In this document: positions 63,614-64,000 of the stretch, piece by piece
How positions within the stretch are numbered: the first letter of the stretch is position 1
Layout: every line of letters starts with the position of its first letter
Assembly: GCF_009910705.1 (NCBI RefSeq)
Contig: NZ_JAAAXJ010000004.1
Coordinates: 310,001-374,000 of the forward strand
Direction: 5' to 3'
DNA: 64,000 nt
Source of the DNA: Microvirga arsenatis
Lineage (GTDB): Bacteria > Pseudomonadota > Alphaproteobacteria > Rhizobiales > Beijerinckiaceae
Notes under the pieces: generated by a model
What the model was told of the DNA's origin: nothing
The model's input: the letters and a program-made list of their open reading frames with translations, nothing else
Databases searched by the model: none
Position numbers and translations under genes: made by a program

Positions 63614-63916
63614 ATGCCCCGCCTGACCGACAGCGAACGCTCCGAGCTCCTGCCCGCCCTCGACGGCTGGGCGATGGTGGAGGGCCGCGATGCCATCACC
63701 AAGCGCTTCGTCTTCGACGATTTCAACGCGGCCTTCGGCTGGATGGCCCGCGTCGCGCTCGCGGCGGAGGCCATGAACCACCATCCCGAATGGTCGAACA
63801 GCTACAACCGGGTCGATGTCACCCTCTCCACCCACGATGCCAAGGGCCTCACGCGCCGCGACGTCGAGCTCGCGCAGCGCATGGACCAGATGGCGGCGGG
63901 GCTGGTGAGGCGGTAG
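63614..63916 (+). CDS. phhB: Pterin-4-alpha-carbinolamine dehydratase
   Basis: 100 aa, cytoplasmic. [20 protein letters not shown] followed by [20 protein letters not shown] carries the catalytic histidines of the PCD/DCoH family, and the C-terminal [16 protein letters not shown] is typical. It dehydrates 4a-hydroxytetrahydrobiopterin for aromatic amino acid hydroxylases or assists in molybdopterin-like roles. No phhA is seen nearby. The GFA gene starts 2 nt after its stop. Confidence 0.94.
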   Translation: MPRLTDSERSELLPALDGWAMVEGRDAITKRFVFDDFNAAFGWMARVALAAEAMNHHPEWSNSYNRVDVTLSTHDAKGLTRRDVELAQRMDQMAAGLVRR

Positions 63917-63918
63917 CC

Positions 63919-64000
63919 ATGGCGGAGAAGCCCATCCGGACCGGCGGCTGCGCCTGTGGGCAGCTGACCTTCGAGGCCCGCGGCGAGCCGAAGCGCGTGG
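63919..64000 (+). CDS. GFA-family (glutathione-dependent formaldehyde-activating enzyme-like) protein, partial
   Basis: Only 27 codons are within the window. The translation MAEKPIRTGGCACGQLTFEA has the GGCxCG motif (first zinc cysteines) that begins GFA/CENP-V domains. ATG at 63919 lies 2 nt behind the phhB stop, so the two are co-transcribed. Function cannot be told from the fragment; most relatives bind zinc and possibly glutathione adducts. Confidence 0.75.
   Translation, partial: MAEKPIRTGGCACGQLTFEARGEPKRV

Overview
The window is GC-rich chromosomal DNA from an alphaproteobacterium, most likely of the order Hyphomicrobiales (Rhizobiales), with Methylobacteriaceae/Microvirga-like relatives as the best guess. 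The evidence is the family content: small alphaproteobacterial families (DUF4170, DUF2794, DUF1674), a large NAD-glutamate dehydrogenase, a ScfR-type regulator, the hemC-hemD-mitofilin-hemY cluster divergent from tsaD-gpsA, and the rsmB-heparinase-purH order. The assignment rests on gene families read by eye, not on a database search. No prophage, plasmid replicon, CRISPR array, rRNA operon or intact insertion sequence was seen.

Left part (1-9632, all minus strand). A YehZYXW-type osmoprotectant ABC transporter runs directly into a bacteriophytochrome module: heme oxygenase (bphO), bacteriophytochrome kinase (bphP), a single-domain response regulator, a REC-HisKA_2 kinase and a membrane sensor truncated by the window edge. 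Several junctions are 4-nt ATGA overlaps, including the one joining transporter to bphO, so solute uptake and red/far-red sensing look like one transcription unit. A DUF4170 protein lies upstream. Next (9873-21618) come a ScfR regulator, a class I glutamine amidotransferase, a stand-alone receiver, a two-gene unit (FecR-TPR-outer-membrane-barrel protein plus CHASE2 adenylate cyclase), a cation diffusion facilitator and a methyl-accepting chemotaxis protein with a clear terminator. Three tRNA genes (Thr-CGT, Ala-GGC, Gly-GCC) follow on the minus strand.

Middle part (22485-44824). Heme genes hemC, hemD, a mitofilin-like membrane protein and hemY are divergent from tsaD, gpsA, an EVE-domain protein, a DUF1761 protein and acetyl-CoA synthetase. 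Then come an L,D-transpeptidase, an ECF41-like sigma factor coupled to a carboxymuconolactone-decarboxylase-like protein, an SDHAF4-like protein, htpX, rsmB and a heparinase II/III protein. A lower-GC insert with a DUF1127 protein and a cupin follows, then purH, a YbjQ-family protein and an MFS transporter.

Right part (44974-64000). NAD-glutamate dehydrogenase, a divergent HxlR regulator/oxidoreductase pair, a DUF2794 protein, an MFS-GNAT pair, a DEDDh exonuclease and a Bax-inhibitor-1 membrane protein are followed by a FtsX-like ABC exporter divergent from a TesA-type esterase. A Tas-like aldo-keto reductase, RNA 2',3'-cyclic phosphodiesterase, a variant histidine phosphatase, a YeiH-family membrane protein, a pterin dehydratase and the start of a GFA-family gene complete the window. 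Three families of palindromic intergenic repeats lie just behind stop codons. A structured, terminator-ended, unassigned small RNA candidate lies on the minus strand near 51.6 kb.
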